Shown here: piece by piece, positions 8,330 through 18,406 of the stretch
Position numbering within the stretch: the first letter of the stretch is position 1
How the letters are laid out: every line of letters begins with the position of its first letter
DNA from: Stenotrophomonas sp. Ste86
GTDB taxonomy: Bacteria > Pseudomonadota > Gammaproteobacteria > Xanthomonadales > Xanthomonadaceae
NCBI RefSeq assembly: GCF_024519465.1
Contig: NZ_JALJRW010000026.1
Span: 1 to 54,774, forward strand
Reading direction: 5' to 3'
DNA length: 54,774 nt
Notes under the pieces: generated by a model
Database searches by the model: none
Told to the model about the DNA's origin: nothing
What the model saw: only the letters and a program-made list of their open reading frames with translations
Made by a program: the position numbers and the translations under genes

Positions 8330-9103
8330 ATGAGCGTGAATCTGAAAACCCCCGAGGAAATCGAACTGATGCGCATCGCCGGCCGCCTGGCCAGCGAGGT
8401 GCTCGACATCGTCACCCCGTACGTGAAGCCCGGCGTGACGACCGAAGAGCTGGACCGCATCTGCCACGACCACATCATCAACGTGCAGAAGGCCACGCCC
8501 GCCAACGTCGGCTACCGTGGCTTCCCCAAGACGGTCTGCACGTCGGTCAACAACGTGATCTGCCACGGCATCCCCAGCGAAGCCAAAGTCCTCAAGGACG
8601 GTGACATCGTCAACATCGACGTCACCGTGATCAAGGACGGCTGGCACGGCGACACCAGCCGCATGTACTACGCCGGCACGCCGTCGACGATGGCCCGGCG
8701 CCTGGTCGACACCACCTACCAGGCGATGTGGGCCGGCATCCGTGCGGTAAAGCCGGGCGCGACGCTGGGCGACATCGGCCACGCGATCCAGAGCCTGGCG
8801 GAAGGCGAGCGCTTCAGCGTGGTACGCGAGTACTGCGGTCACGGCATCGGCAAGGTCTACCACGACGAGCCGCAGGTGGTGCATTACGGCCGTCCGGGCC
8901 AGGGTCTGGTGCTGCAGCCGGGCATGACCTTCACCATCGAACCGATGATCAACGAGGGCACCCGCTACAACAAGGTGCTGCCCGATGGCTGGACCGTGGT
9001 GACCAAGGACCGCAAGTTGTCGGCGCAGTGGGAGCACATGATCGCGGTCACCGAGACCGGCGTGGACGTGCTGACTCTCTCGCCCGGCGAATCGCAGGTC
9101 TGA
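8330..9103 (+). CDS. map: Type I methionine aminopeptidase
   Basis: Removes the initiator methionine from nascent proteins. The 257-residue product begins MSVNLKTPEEIELMRIAGRL and shows the five metal ligands in order: two Asp in NIDVTVIKDGWHGDTSRMY, His in GHGIGKVYHDEP, Glu in FTIEPMI and Glu in AQWEHMIAVTE. An in-frame ATG three codons earlier (8321) is possible, but it overlaps the putative -10 box. First gene of a run with glnD (2-nt gap), as in many gammaproteobacteria, where map is normally divergent from rpsB; here the pilus operon separates them. Confidence 0.97.
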   Translation: MSVNLKTPEEIELMRIAGRLASEVLDIVTPYVKPGVTTEELDRICHDHIINVQKATPANVGYRGFPKTVCTSVNNVICHGIPSEAKVLKDGDIVNIDVTVIKDGWHGDTSRMYYAGTPSTMARRLVDTTYQAMWAGIRAVKPGATLGDIGHAIQSLAEGERFSVVREYCGHGIGKVYHDEPQVVHYGRPGQGLVLQPGMTFTIEPMINEGTRYNKVLPDGWTVVTKDRKLSAQWEHMIAVTETGVDVLTLSPGESQV

Positions 9104-9105
9104 GC

Positions 9106-11750
9106 ATGTTGCCGGCGAGCCCGATCCTGGACGCGCCGGCAGCGTCCGTCACCGACCTGGAATGGTCGGCGCTGGCGCGGCAATCGCTGCAGCAGACCGA
9201 CGCGCGGCTGTACCGCCGCTTCGACCAGGGCGACAACATCGAGCGCCTGCTGGCGTTGCGCGCGCGCGCGGCCGACCACCTGATCCGGCTGGCCTGGCAG
9301 CGTTGCCTGCCGGCCGGCAATGGCCTGGCGCTGTTTGCCGTGGGCGGTTACGGGCGCGGCGAACTGTTTCCGCGTTCGGATATCGACCTGCTGGTGTTCG
9401 GCGAGCCCGGGCACCAGCGCCAGCACGAATCCAGCCTGGCGCGACTGTTTGCGTTGCTGTGGGACTGCGGGCTGCCGGTCAGCCACGCGGTGCGCTCGGC
9501 GGCCGAGTGCATCGATGCCAGCGCGGATCAAACCGTGATGACCGCGCTGATCGAGTCGCGGCCGCTGCTGGCCGAAGAGGCGGCACGCCTGGCGCTGAAG
9601 GCGGCGGTCAACACCGACGACCTGTGGCCGCCGCGCGAATTCTTCCTGGCCAAGCGCGACGAGCTGCTGGCCCGCCACCAGCGCTTCGGCGACACCGCCG
9701 ACAACCTGGAGCCGGACATCAAGGACGGCCCGGGCGGGCTGCGTGACCTCAACACGCTGGGCTGGATGGCACTGCGTGCCTTCGGCGTGCGCGACCTGGA
9801 AGCACTGGTCGGGCTGGGCCATCTCGGCGCGGACGAAGCGGCCGCGCTGAAGCGCGAGCGCTGCGCGCTGGCGCGGCTGCGCTTCGGCCTGCACCTGGTG
9901 GCCAACCGGCCGGAGGAGCGGCTGCGCTTCGATTACCAGAAGACGCTGGCCACGCGCCTGGGCTTCGAGGACGACCTCGAAAGCCTGGCGGTGGAAAAGA
10001 TGATGCAGGGCTTCTACCGCAGTGCCAGCGTCGTGCGGCGGATCAGCGACCGTCTGCTGCAGCGATTTGAAGAGCAGTTTGATGGCGAGGCGGTGCCCGA
10101 ACCGGTCAGCGTGGGTTTCTCGCTGCGCCGTGGTTACCTGGCCGCCAACGACGCGGCGTGGCCGCAAGGCGACATCGAGCAGGTGTTCGCACTGTTCTCC
10201 AGCTGGGCCTACAACCCGGACGTGCGTGGCCTGCATTCGCTGACCGCGCGCGCGCTGGCCGAGGCGCTGCCGGAGCTGGCGGCGTACACCGAGGCCAGCG
10301 CTGCCGCCCGCGAACAGTTCCTGGCCCTGCTGCGCAGCCCGCGCGCGGTCGACACGCTGGCGCGGATGGCGCGCCTGGGCGTGCTGGGCCAGTGGATTCC
10401 CGCATTCGCGCAAGTGTCCGGGCGCATGCAGTTCGATCTGTTCCATGTCTACACCGTGGACCAGCACACGCTGATGGTGCTGCGGAACATCGGCCTGTTT
10501 GCCAGCAGTCGCGCCGACGAGCGCTTCTCGATCGCCCACGAAGTGTGGCCGCGCCTGCGCAAGCCGGAACTGCTGCTGCTGGCCGGCTTGTTCCATGACA
10601 TCGCCAAGGGCCGCGGCGGCGACCATTCCGAACTCGGCGCGGTGGATGCACGCGCGTTCTGCCAGGCGCTTGCGCTGAGCAGTTCGGACACCGAACTGGT
10701 GGCCTGGCTGGTCGAGCAGCACCTGCGCATGTCGATCACCGCGCAGAAGCAGGACATCTCCGATCCGGACGTGATCCATCGCTTTGCCACGCTGGTAGCC
10801 AGCCGCGACCGGCTCGATTACCTCTACCTGCTGACCTGCGCCGATATCGCCGGGACCAGCCCGAAATTGTGGAACGCCTGGAAGGACCGGCTGCTGGCCG
10901 ACCTGTACTTCGCCGCGCGGCGCGCGCTGCGCGACGGGCTGGAAAACCAGATGCCGGCCGCCGAGCGCGTGGCCGAAGCGCGCGAGTCGGTGCGCCAGCT
11001 GGTGCGTGAGCGCGGCTACGACGACGCCACCATCGAGCGCCAGTTCACCGTGATGCCCGATGAGAGCTTCATCCGGCTTCGCCCCGAGCAATTGGCCTGG
11101 CAGGCCGCTGCACTGGTCCCGGTGAAGCAGGGTCAGACCCTGGTCAAGGTGCGTCGGATTACCCCCGACGACCAGGCACTGGAAGTGTTCGTGCATTCGC
11201 CCGACCGCGATGGCCTGTTCGCCGCGATCGTGATGACCCTGGACCGCAAGGGCTACGGCATCCATCGTGCGCGCGTGCTGGACGGCCCGGTCGACACCAT
11301 TTTCGATACCTTCGAAGTGACCCCGGCCGACAGCTTCGCCGATGGCGACGCGCTGCGGCTGGAAGCGGCGCTGCGCGAGGCGCTGGCCGGCGACCTGACC
11401 CGGCTGCGTCCGTCGCGCCGGGTGATCCCGCGCCAGCTGCGGCATTTTCGCTTTGCCCCGCGCATCGAATTCCGCGATGGCGGCGATGGCAGCCATGGCA
11501 GCCATGGCACGCGTTTCAGCCTGGTTGCGCCCGACCGCCCCGGGCTGCTGGCCGACGTGGCCTTCGTGCTGCGCAACCAACGCCTGCGCGTGCATGACGC
11601 GCGCATCGCCACCTTCGGCGAGCGCGCCGAAGACATGTTCGTGATCAGCGACGAACACGACCACCCCCTTACCGAATCCGCCAGGCAGCAGCTGCACGAT
11701 GCGATGCTCGCCTGCCTGGACCCTGATCGAAACGCCGGAGATCCCCACTG

Positions 11751-11751
<1 letters not shown>
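9106..11751 (+). CDS. glnD: PII uridylyltransferase / uridylyl-removing enzyme
   Basis: Nitrogen sensor that uridylylates and deuridylylates PII proteins in response to glutamine. The 881-residue product has the nucleotidyltransferase motif near residues 80-95 ([17 protein letters not shown]), the GlnD-specific segment [14 protein letters not shown], an HD domain near residue 495 ([17 protein letters not shown]) for uridylyl removal, and two C-terminal ACT domains ([16 protein letters not shown] and [16 protein letters not shown]). A short Gly/Ser/His-rich insert precedes the last ACT domain. It starts 2 nt after map and its stop shares one base with the dapD start (TGATG). Confidence 0.97.
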
Positions 11752-12812
<1,061 letters not shown>

Positions 12813-12820
12813 GCCCTGCC

Positions 12821-13183
12821 ATGACCACGACCGTCTACGGACTGAAGAACTGCGACACCTGCAAGAAGGCGCGCAAGTGGCTGGACCGCTTCGAGGTGGC
12901 GCATGCCTTTGTCGATTACCGCGACACCCCGCCCACCCCGGAGACCCTGGTCGATTGGGCCGGGCGGGCCGGTGGTTTCGCCGCGCTGGTCAATAAATCC
13001 TCGACCACCTGGCGGCAGTTGCCGGAGAACCGCAAGGCGGCCGCCTCCGATGCCGAATGGAAACTGCTGCTGCGCGAGCATCCGCAGCTGATCAAGCGTC
13101 CGGTGGTGGTCACCGGCGATGGCGTGATGACCCAGGGCTTCTCGGACAACGGCTTCAAGCAGCGCTTCGGAGTGGGCGCGTGA
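12821..13183 (+). CDS. Spx/ArsC-family (YffB-like) reductase
   Basis: A 120-residue thioredoxin-fold protein of the ArsC/Spx family. It begins [20 protein letters not shown], with a CxxC pair (Cys-Asp-Thr-Cys) at the active site, and has the family motifs [22 protein letters not shown] and the C-terminal KRPVVV followed by [11 protein letters not shown]. Arsenate reductases of this family usually keep only one Cys and act with glutaredoxin; this member resembles E. coli YffB, whose substrate is unclear. It sits between dapD and dapE, as yffB neighbours dapE in E. coli, and its stop overlaps the dapE GTG start. Confidence 0.88.
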   Translation: MTTTVYGLKNCDTCKKARKWLDRFEVAHAFVDYRDTPPTPETLVDWAGRAGGFAALVNKSSTTWRQLPENRKAAASDAEWKLLLREHPQLIKRPVVVTGDGVMTQGFSDNGFKQRFGVGA

Positions 13184-14307
13184 ACGATGTGCTCGCGCTC
13201 ACCTGCGACCTGATCGCGCGGCCGTCGGTGACGCCCGACGACGCCGGTTGCCAGGCCCTGCTCGGCGGGCGCCTGGCGCGTGCCGGCTTCCAGTGCGAAC
13301 ACCTGCGCCTGGGCGAGGTCGACAACCTGTGGGCCACCCACGGCAGCGGTGCGCCGGTGCTGGTGCTGCTCGGCCACACCGACGTGGTGCCTAGTGGACC
13401 GGTGGACGCGTGGCATAGCGATCCGTTCGACCCGCAGATCCGCGATGGCGTGCTGTACGGACGCGGCGCAGCCGACATGAAGGGCAGCGTGGCCGCTTTC
13501 GTGGTGGCTGCCGAGCAGTTCATTGCCGCCTATCCGGACCACCCCGGCACGCTGGCCGTGTTGCTGACCAGTGACGAGGAAGGCGATGCCATCGATGGCG
13601 TGCGCCGTATCGCCGGGCTGTTCCGCGAGCGCGGGCAGTCCATCGACTGGTGCATCACCGGCGAGCCGTCCTCCACGGCGGTGTTGGGCGATCTGCTGCG
13701 GGTGGGGCGGCGCGGCAGCCTGTCGGCAACGCTGACGGTCAAAGGCGTGCAGGGCCATGTGGCGTACCCGCACAAGGCACGCAACCCGATCCACCTGGCT
13801 GCGGCGGCGCTCGCCGAATTGACCGCACGGCAGTGGGACGAGGGCTACGAGAGCTTCCCGCCGACCAGCCTGCAGGTGTCCAACCTCCACGCCGGGACCG
13901 GGGCCAACAACGTGATCCCGGGCGAGCTGCAGGTGCTGTTCAACCTGCGCTACAACCCGCACTGGGACGCGCCGCGGTTGGAGCAGGACATCGTCACGCT
14001 GCTGGATCGGCACGCGCTGGACTACACGCTCAAATGGCATCGCAGCGGCGAGCCGTTCTATACCCCTGAAGGCACGCTGCGCCGCGTGGCGCGCGAGGTG
14101 CTGGCCGAGTTCGCCGGTGCCGCGCCGGAGGAAAGCACCGGCGGTGGCACTTCCGACGCCCGTTTCATCGCACCGCTCGGTGCGCAGTGCATCGAAGTGG
14201 GGCCGGTCAACGCCAGCATCCACCAGGTGGACGAGAACATATCGGTCGCCGACCTGGAAGAACTGCCGGCGTTGTACCTCCGCCTGATCGAGCGCCTGCT
14301 GGCCTGA
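13180..14307 (+). CDS. dapE: Succinyl-diaminopimelate desuccinylase
   Basis: Zinc-dependent M20-family hydrolase that forms LL-diaminopimelate in the same pathway as dapD. The 375-residue product shows the metal-binding motifs [20 protein letters not shown] and [10 protein letters not shown], the dimerisation-domain His region ([17 protein letters not shown]), and the C-terminal [12 protein letters not shown]. The GTG start at 13180 overlaps the preceding stop (GTGA) and gives the expected N-terminus [20 protein letters not shown]; upstream sequence in the frame belongs to the previous gene. Last gene of the map-dapE run; REP palindromes follow. Confidence 0.96.
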   Translation: MNDVLALTCDLIARPSVTPDDAGCQALLGGRLARAGFQCEHLRLGEVDNLWATHGSGAPVLVLLGHTDVVPSGPVDAWHSDPFDPQIRDGVLYGRGAADMKGSVAAFVVAAEQFIAAYPDHPGTLAVLLTSDEEGDAIDGVRRIAGLFRERGQSIDWCITGEPSSTAVLGDLLRVGRRGSLSATLTVKGVQGHVAYPHKARNPIHLAAAALAELTARQWDEGYESFPPTSLQVSNLHAGTGANNVIPGELQVLFNLRYNPHWDAPRLEQDIVTLLDRHALDYTLKWHRSGEPFYTPEGTLRRVAREVLAEFAGAAPEESTGGGTSDARFIAPLGAQCIEVGPVNASIHQVDENISVADLEELPALYLRLIERLLA

Positions 14308-14316
14308 ATTCTGCCG

Positions 14317-14461
14317 GTAGTGCCGGCCGCTAGCCGGCTTGCGTGACCGTCGCGGTTGCCGAGCATGGCTCGGCACTACCCGTTAGCCAGAAACCCGGTA
14401 GAGCCGAGCCACGCTCGGCTGCCTTTCGCCAGAACCCGGTAGAGCCGAGCCATGCTCGGCT
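14317..14461. repeat. Four SMAG/REP palindromes downstream of dapE
   Basis: GTAG-headed palindromes at 14317-14339, 14358-14379 (inverted), 14398-14420 and 14439-14461. The stems vary (TGCCGGCC/GGCCGGC-like, GCCGAGC/GCTCGGC), the GTAG head is constant. The first two face each other; the last two are direct copies 41 nt apart. They fill most of the 236-nt gap between the convergent dapE and pentapeptide gene. Confidence 0.85.
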
Positions 14462-14543
14462 GCCTTTCGCCGGGTGCGCGCCACGTCTTCAGACCAAAGG
14501 ACGCGCCGGCCAGTGGCCGGCCCTGCCGGGTTGCAGCGGGCGT

Positions 14544-15227
14544 TTACGCCACGATCAACCCGAACGCCGCCAACGCCGCCGCGGCCTGGCGCTGCGAAAT
14601 CACCGCTTTCTTGAACAGCTTGGCGTCCATCACGTTGAGCCCGCTGATGTCCGTTCCGCGCAGGTCCGCGCCCTCGAAACGCGTCAATCGGGTCTGCGCG
14701 TTGCGCAGGCTGCCACCGTTGAACACCGCATCGCGGAAATCACAGCCGGACAGCTCCGCATCGGAGAAATCCATCCCGTCCAGCTGCGCCTTGCGGAACG
14801 ACAGCCCGCGCAGGTCGGCACTGACCAGCAGGCAGTCGCGGAACTCCAGCGCCCAGCCGGTTACTTCCTGCAGGTGCGCGCCGGTCAGTTTGCAGTCGGC
14901 GAACTGCACCGAGGACAACGTCGCACGGCGCCAGTGGCTGTTGTTGAGGTCGCAGTGCGAGAAGCGCGCATCGCTGAGCAGCGCCGAGCTGAAATCGCAC
15001 TCGGCGCCCCGGCATTTGCTCCAGCGGCTTTCCTCCAGCGAGGCGGCCAGCCAATTGGCACCGGTCACCGAGCACTGGTTGAACTGGACGCCATCCATGT
15101 CCAGCCGCGAAAAATCGCCGCCGTCGAAGCGGCAGGATTCAAACGTGGCCGCACGCGGATGTGCGGCGATGATCGCCTGCATGCGCTCACGGTGGATGGT
15201 TTCGTCGCGGAAGATGGCGTTGCTCAT
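14544..15227 (-). CDS. Pentapeptide-repeat protein
   Basis: A 227-residue protein built of pentapeptide repeats (A(D/N)LXX-like), for example CDFSSALLSDARFSHCDLNN, SADLRGLSF and ADLRGTDISGLNV, predicted to form a right-handed quadrilateral beta helix. It ends with a short helix-like segment (ISQRQAAAALAAFGLIVA), the layout also seen in Qnr and McbG proteins that protect gyrase. No signal peptide or membrane segment is visible. The start at 15227 (MSNAIFRDETIHRERM) is preferred; an ATG three codons earlier is possible. Whether it protects topoisomerases cannot be told from sequence; S. maltophilia Qnr sits in a different context as far as I know. Confidence 0.85.
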   Translation of the reverse strand: MSNAIFRDETIHRERMQAIIAAHPRAATFESCRFDGGDFSRLDMDGVQFNQCSVTGANWLAASLEESRWSKCRGAECDFSSALLSDARFSHCDLNNSHWRRATLSSVQFADCKLTGAHLQEVTGWALEFRDCLLVSADLRGLSFRKAQLDGMDFSDAELSGCDFRDAVFNGGSLRNAQTRLTRFEGADLRGTDISGLNVMDAKLFKKAVISQRQAAAALAAFGLIVA

Positions 15228-15308
15228 GCGTTCCATTCTGGGCGATATGCAGAGCACAGGGCAGCCTTGTGCAGTGCCCGGGAGTGTGTACAGCGTCAGC
15301 GACCCAAC

Positions 15309-15331
15309 GTAGCGCCGACCGTTGGTCGGCT
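15309..15331 (+). repeat. SMAG/REP palindrome
   Basis: Single GTAG-headed palindrome with stem GCCGACC / GGTCGGC and loop GTT, between the pentapeptide gene and the Sel1 lipoprotein gene. Confidence 0.85.
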
Positions 15332-15380
15332 GTTCCCGACAGCGGGACGAGAGGCCGGGCACATGTCGGTGCCACGGGCG

Positions 15381-16283
15381 CTATTCGAACGTCCAGAACG
15401 GCGGTGCGATCGCCTCGCGCCAGTAGGATTCTTCGGCCATGTAGAAGCCCTGCGCATGGGCCTTGGCGAACCATGCCGCCGCTGCATCCACGTTCTTCTG
15501 CAGACCATCGCCGCCCCGACCCAGGGCGAGGCCGCTGAGGTACTGGCCGTACACATTGCCCTGCGTGCCGGCGCGCGCGTACCAGCGCAATGCGTCGGCC
15601 TTGTCCTGCACCACGCCGATGCCGGCTTCGTAGAGCGTGCCCAGATCCACCTGCGATTCGGCATCGCCGCGTTCGGCGCGACGCTGGATGCGTGCGATCA
15701 GCGCGTTCGGCGCCGGGCCGGTGGCCACCGGATTGCCGGACTTGGCCGAGCCACGTGTGGCCGCGCGCAGTGCGTCGAGCTTGTACAGCTCGCGCAGGTA
15801 CACCGCAGACCGCAGCCGCCAACGCAGCGCGCCGGCCATGTCGCCGCGCCGCTCGTACCACTTCTCCAGATCGTGCATGGCATACGGTGAGCCGTGGTAG
15901 GCGGCGCTGTGGTACCAGTGGAAGGCCTTGCGCGGTGATGCCTTCATCACCACCGCCCCGGGCTTCTGCGGACCCTCGCCACTGTCCAGGCGGCCGCGTT
16001 CGAGGATCGTGCCGAGCGTCTCTTCGGCGCTGGTGCTGTGGTGGGTACGCGGCGTGGCGGCGGCCGCACGGGCGTACCAGTCCAGGGCGCGCGGATCATT
16101 CCAGGCGTGGTACATCTTCGCCACGCGCAGGGCGGAATCGAACTGGCCATCGGCGGCCCTGGCAAGCGCGTCGCGTTCGGTGTCGCTGACCGGGCGGGTC
16201 GGGGCAGCGGCGCAACCGCTCAGAACGGCCAGCGCCAGGGCGCACAGCAACGGGCGGTGGGAGAACAGGTTCATCCATGACAT
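15381..16283 (-). CDS. Sel1-repeat lipoprotein
   Basis: A 300-residue protein with a lipobox (LAVLSGC, Cys24), so probably membrane anchored after lipidation. The rest is alpha-helical Sel1/TPR-like repeats: ALDWYARAAAATP, AFHWYHSAAYHGSPYAM, AESQVDLGTLYEAGIGVVQD, ALRWYARAGTQGNVYGQYLS and DAAAAWFAKAHAQG. Such repeats scaffold protein complexes; the partner is unknown. Two starts three codons apart (16283 and 16274) both give a good signal peptide. It is divergent from asnB and its leader. Confidence 0.82.
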   Translation of the reverse strand: MSWMNLFSHRPLLCALALAVLSGCAAAPTRPVSDTERDALARAADGQFDSALRVAKMYHAWNDPRALDWYARAAAATPRTHHSTSAEETLGTILERGRLDSGEGPQKPGAVVMKASPRKAFHWYHSAAYHGSPYAMHDLEKWYERRGDMAGALRWRLRSAVYLRELYKLDALRAATRGSAKSGNPVATGPAPNALIARIQRRAERGDAESQVDLGTLYEAGIGVVQDKADALRWYARAGTQGNVYGQYLSGLALGRGGDGLQKNVDAAAAWFAKAHAQGFYMAEESYWREAIAPPFWTFE

Positions 16284-16400
16284 CCAGCAGGGGGCCGGCG
16301 ATTATCCCGGAGCGCACCGTCGCGGCCGCTGAACGCCGGGGCCGAATCGGTTGCCATCGCAACAGTTGCACCGCCGCCCAAAGCCGGTTACGGTCGGTCC

Positions 16401-16499
16401 ATGTCCTCGTTCCCGGCCACCGCTGTCAGCAATACCAACCGCAATAATCTGCGCGCGAATAATCGTGCGCGGCCGATGCGGGACTGCGACCAGGGCTAG
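16401..16499 (+). CDS. Asparagine-rich leader peptide of the asnB attenuator
   Basis: A 32-codon ORF (MSSFPATAVSNTNRNNLRAN, then NRARPMRDCDQG) ending in TAG at 16499. Asn occurs at positions 11, 13, 15, 16, 20 and 21, six of eleven residues, and five of the six codons are AAT although asnB itself mostly uses AAC. This is the hallmark of a leader peptide that senses charged tRNA-Asn by ribosome stalling. No clear Shine-Dalgarno precedes the ATG; a leaderless start is possible. The product itself is presumably not functional. It sits 142 nt upstream of asparagine synthetase, with a terminator between. Confidence 0.8.
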   Translation: MSSFPATAVSNTNRNNLRANNRARPMRDCDQG

Positions 16500-16536
16500 T
16501 ACAAGCAGCACGCCCGGACCCCAGAAAACCCGCATC
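16473..16536 (+). promoter_or_regulatory. Antiterminator pairing of the asnB attenuator
   Basis: CCGATGCGGG at 16473-16482, inside the end of the leader ORF, is identical to 16539-16548, the 3' arm of the terminator. It can therefore pair with the terminator 5' arm (CCCGCATCG, 16529-16537) and prevent termination. A ribosome stalled on the Asn codons (16431-16463) leaves this strand free, while one that reaches the stop codon has disrupted it. A GCGCGCG / CGTGCGC hairpin just upstream (16451-16470) has the two adjacent AAT codons as its loop. Confidence 0.75.
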
Positions 16537-16555
16537 GACCGATGCGGGTTTTTTT
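16525..16555 (+). terminator. Attenuator terminator upstream of asnB
   Basis: AAAACCCGCATC / GATGCGGGTTTT (16525-16536 and 16541-16552) with a 4-nt loop, followed by T through 16555: a strong rho-independent terminator lying before, not after, a gene. Its 5' arm has two alternative partners, as expected for attenuation. Confidence 0.88.
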
Positions 16556-16641
16556 GTGGCCCGGGTTTATCCCTTCCGGGCCTGGGTGGCCGGTCGAATG
16601 CCTGCAATACGTGTATTCCCCCATCATCAGGAGTTGTTCCC

Positions 16642-18333
16642 ATGTGTTCGATCTTCGGTATTTTCGGCCTGCAGGCCGGCGACGACCTCAGCGCGCTGCG
16701 CCGCCATGCGCTGGATCTCTCGCAGCGCCAGCGCCATCGTGGCCCGGACTGGAGCGGGGTGTACGTCGATGCCGGCGCCATCCTGGTGCACGAACGGCTG
16801 GCCATCGTCGACCCGGCCGGCGGTTCGCAGCCGCTGCTGTCCGAGGACGGCGGGCTGGCGCTGGCGGTCAACGGCGAGATCTACAACCACCGCGAACTGA
16901 AGGCCGAGCTGGCCCAGCCCTACGCGTTCCAGACCGGTTCGGACTGCGAGGTGATCAACGCGCTGTACCGGCAGGACAGCCCGGCCGCGTTCCTCAACCG
17001 CCTCAACGGCATCTTCGCCTTCGCGCTGTGGGATCGCGACGAGCAGCGCGTGCTGATCGCGCGCGATCCGATCGGGGTGGTGCCGCTGTACTGGGGTCAT
17101 GACAAGGACGGCCGCCTGGTGGTGGCCTCCGAGCTGAAGTCGCTGGTGGATATCTGCGCCGATGCGGCGCAGTTCCCGCCTGGCCACTGGTACGACAGCG
17201 CCACCGGCACGTTGACCCGCTACTACGAGCGGCCCTGGCGCGACTACGATGCGGTCGAAGGTGTCGAGGCCGACCTTGCTGCGCTGCGCGAGGCCTTCGA
17301 GCGCGCCGTGCACCGCCAGTTGATGACCGACGTGCCCTATGGCGTATTGCTGTCCGGCGGCCTGGACTCCTCGCTGGTGGCCGCGGTGGCCGCACGCTAC
17401 GCGCGCCATCGCGTCGAGGACGGTGATAAAAGCGAGGCGTGGTGGCCGCGTCTGCACTCCTTCGCCATCGGCCTGAAAGGGTCGCCGGACCTGGCCGCGG
17501 CGGCGATCGCCGCCGAAGCCCTGGGCACGGTACACCACGGCTTCGAGTACACCTTCGAAGAAGGCCTGGACGCATTGCCCGAGGTGATCCGCCACGTGGA
17601 AACCTACGACGTCACCACCATCCGCGCCTCCACCCCGATGTTCCTGCTGGCGCGGCGGATCAAGGCGATGGGCGTGAAGATGGTGCTGTCCGGCGAGGGC
17701 AGCGACGAGATCTTCGGTGGCTACCTGTACTTCCACAAGGCGCCCAACGCACGCGAGTTCCATGAGGAACTGGTGCGCAAGCTCGATGCACTCAACAACT
17801 ACGACTGCCTGCGCGCCAACAAGTCGATGATGGCCTGGGGCGTGGAGCCGCGCGTGCCGTTCCTGGACCGCGAGTTCCTCGACGTGGCCATGCGCATCGA
17901 CGCGCGCCACAAGATGGTCGGGCAGGGGGCGCAGGGCGCACGTCGCATCGAAAAGGCAGTGCTGCGCGAAGCCTTCGAAGGCTATCTGCCCGATTCGATC
18001 CTGTGGCGGCAGAAAGAGCAGTTCAGCGATGGCGTCGGCTATGGCTGGATCGACGGACTCAAGGCGCATGCCGACGCACAGATCAGCGACCGGGTGATGG
18101 CTGCGGCCGACAAGCGGTTCGTGCACAACCCGCCGCAGACCAAGGAGGCGTACTACTACCGCCACGTCTTCGAGCAGTACTTCCCGACCCAGGCCGCGGC
18201 CGAAACGGTGCCGGGTGGCAAGTCGATCGCGTGCTCGTCGCCAGCGGCGATTGCCTGGGATGCCAGCTTTGCCAGCATGGCCGACCCCTCCGGCCGTGCG
18301 GTGGCCGGCGTGCACGAGCAGGCGCTGGCCTGA
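16642..18333 (+). CDS. asnB: Asparagine synthetase B (glutamine-hydrolysing)
   Basis: Makes asparagine from aspartate, ATP and glutamine. The 563-residue product begins MCSIFGIFGL: after Met removal Cys becomes the N-terminal glutaminase nucleophile. The glutaminase domain has HRGPDWSG and AVNGEIYNHRELK; the synthetase domain has the ATP-pyrophosphatase loop LLSGGLDSSL (about residue 236) and the motif VLSGEGSDEIFGGYLYFHKA. AGGAG 9 nt upstream fixes the start. Size matches E. coli AsnB (554). Expression is probably controlled by the upstream Asn leader attenuator. A 10-bp inverted repeat follows the gene at 18347-18370. Confidence 0.97.
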   Translation: MCSIFGIFGLQAGDDLSALRRHALDLSQRQRHRGPDWSGVYVDAGAILVHERLAIVDPAGGSQPLLSEDGGLALAVNGEIYNHRELKAELAQPYAFQTGSDCEVINALYRQDSPAAFLNRLNGIFAFALWDRDEQRVLIARDPIGVVPLYWGHDKDGRLVVASELKSLVDICADAAQFPPGHWYDSATGTLTRYYERPWRDYDAVEGVEADLAALREAFERAVHRQLMTDVPYGVLLSGGLDSSLVAAVAARYARHRVEDGDKSEAWWPRLHSFAIGLKGSPDLAAAAIAAEALGTVHHGFEYTFEEGLDALPEVIRHVETYDVTTIRASTPMFLLARRIKAMGVKMVLSGEGSDEIFGGYLYFHKAPNAREFHEELVRKLDALNNYDCLRANKSMMAWGVEPRVPFLDREFLDVAMRIDARHKMVGQGAQGARRIEKAVLREAFEGYLPDSILWRQKEQFSDGVGYGWIDGLKAHADAQISDRVMAAADKRFVHNPPQTKEAYYYRHVFEQYFPTQAAAETVPGGKSIACSSPAAIAWDASFASMADPSGRAVAGVHEQALA

Positions 18334-18346
18334 TCGGCGCATGCGT

Positions 18347-18370
18347 TGCACGGCGCAGCCGCGCCGTGCA
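18347..18370. other. GC-rich inverted repeat after asnB
   Basis: TGCACGGCGC / GCGCCGTGCA with loop AGCC, a perfect 10-bp stem starting 13 nt after the asnB stop. There is no T run, so it is at best an mRNA-end stabiliser. A TAGAAT box follows at 18375-18380 and may be the -10 of the antiporter promoter, but I see no matching -35. Confidence 0.5.
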
Positions 18371-18406
18371 GCGGTAGAATCGCCCCTCAATCGATGGGGA
18401 TCGGTA

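Larger units (their letters stand above)
16284..16641 (+). promoter_or_regulatory. asnB upstream region with a complete attenuator
   Basis: This 358-nt stretch has no ordinary gene but holds, in order, an Asn-rich leader ORF (16401-16499), a hairpin with two Asn codons in its loop (16451-16470), an antiterminator strand (16473-16482) and a rho-independent terminator (16525-16555), then AGGAG just before asnB. A weak promoter-like pair TTGCAC-17-TACGGT (about 16366-16394) would start transcription at or next to the leader ATG. Confidence 0.75.

Noticed and set aside
14544..15227. Calling the pentapeptide protein the S. maltophilia Qnr resistance determinant
   Set aside because: Only the fold class is supported; length and start do not match what I recall of SmQnr (about 219 residues) and its regulator is not adjacent.
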